Below, in pieces: positions 63,865-64,000 of a DNA stretch of 64,000 nucleotides. How positions within the stretch are numbered: the stretch's first letter is position 1; every line of letters begins with the position of its first letter. The notes below the pieces were generated by a model. That model was not told the DNA's origin, made no database searches, and worked only from the letters and a program-made list of their open reading frames with translations. Origin of the DNA: Flectonema sp. DT1601 (Eukaryota > Euglenozoa > Diplonemea > Diplonemida > Diplonemidae). The translations under genes and the position numbers were made by a program. Location: NCBI GenBank assembly GCA_964019425.1, contig OZ025850.1:124001-188000 (forward strand), given 5' to 3'.

Positions 63865-64000
63865 GGTAATGCAGCAAGTGGACACCGAGAGAAAGGTTGT
63901 TGTGGGAGTCTAACATGCTTCTTTCAAACGTCAGATTAAAAAGCAGAAGAAGATTGCGTACTACAGATATAAAGCCAAAGCCACCGGGCTGGCCTCCTTC
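63865..64000. other. window edge, unresolved
   Basis: The last 136 bases cannot be assigned. Frames are open to the edge on both strands (a basic one on the plus strand and a mixed one on the minus strand) but are too short to judge. It may be the 5' flank of the coiled-coil gene or the 3' end of the next gene. Confidence 0.4.

Noticed and set aside
1-64000. Dinoflagellate (CCGTAGCCATTTTGGCTCAAG) or kinetoplastid spliced-leader sequence
   Set aside because: Not seen on either strand by eye; the lineage therefore cannot be fixed this way.
1-64000. Transposons, LTR or virus-like elements, CRISPR arrays
   Set aside because: No transposase, reverse transcriptase, capsid or envelope gene, long terminal repeats or regularly spaced repeats were recognised.

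Overview
This is nuclear DNA of a microbial eukaryote. It is AT-rich and packed with poly(A)/poly(T) runs. It carries eukaryote-only genes (CCT chaperonin, ATG5, Tim17/22/23-type translocase, F-box, PH and ADF-homology proteins) and short GT-AG introns. I recognise 19 protein genes and all are read from the minus strand. Most have a pyrimidine-rich stretch and an AG only about 2-50 bases before the start codon. One-way gene arrays with such short leaders are typical of lineages that trans-splice a spliced leader, above all Euglenozoa (kinetoplastids, diplonemids, euglenids) and the dinoflagellate/perkinsid group. The LRR/A9-type gene points to Euglenozoa-like excavates or plants. The YDC/WCC repeats of the giant surface protein remind me of alveolate proteins. 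I cannot settle the lineage, and I did not see a known spliced-leader sequence.

Layout in window order; transcription runs from right to left. 0-19.5 kb: a PDZ-containing multi-pass membrane protein, a two-domain ADF-homology actin-binding protein, a methylsterol-oxidase-like hydroxylase, a degenerate 28S rRNA fragment in the following gap, a PH/PDZ coiled-coil protein, SelO pseudokinase (AMPylase), ATG5, a Tim17/22/23-family protein, an F-box/zinc protein and a small membrane protein. 19.5-27.2 kb: about 7.8 kb without a recognisable gene, made of diverged repeats, homopolymers and a possible 18S scrap. 27.2-33.5 kb: an SK-type K+ channel, a five-exon gene that only appears when introns are removed, and a small secreted protein. 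33.5-51.6 kb: a 600-bp tandem duplication, a secreted flavin oxidase of higher GC, an AIR9-like LRR protein, CCT-beta (three exons), a GTPBP1-type GTPase and a GST-like protein. 51.6-64 kb: an 8.8-kb reading frame for a 2,939-residue cysteine-rich type I surface protein, then a long coiled-coil protein.

The genes are mostly unrelated housekeeping functions (protein folding, mitochondrial import, autophagy, sterol synthesis, cytoskeleton, ion transport), so the shared strand reflects transcription style and not a pathway operon. Eight introns could be placed. Most are 70-82 bases long with GTATGT-like donors and ACAG acceptors, and several have unusual A/C-rich, T-poor 3' ends. I recognised no transposase, reverse transcriptase, virus-like element or CRISPR array.
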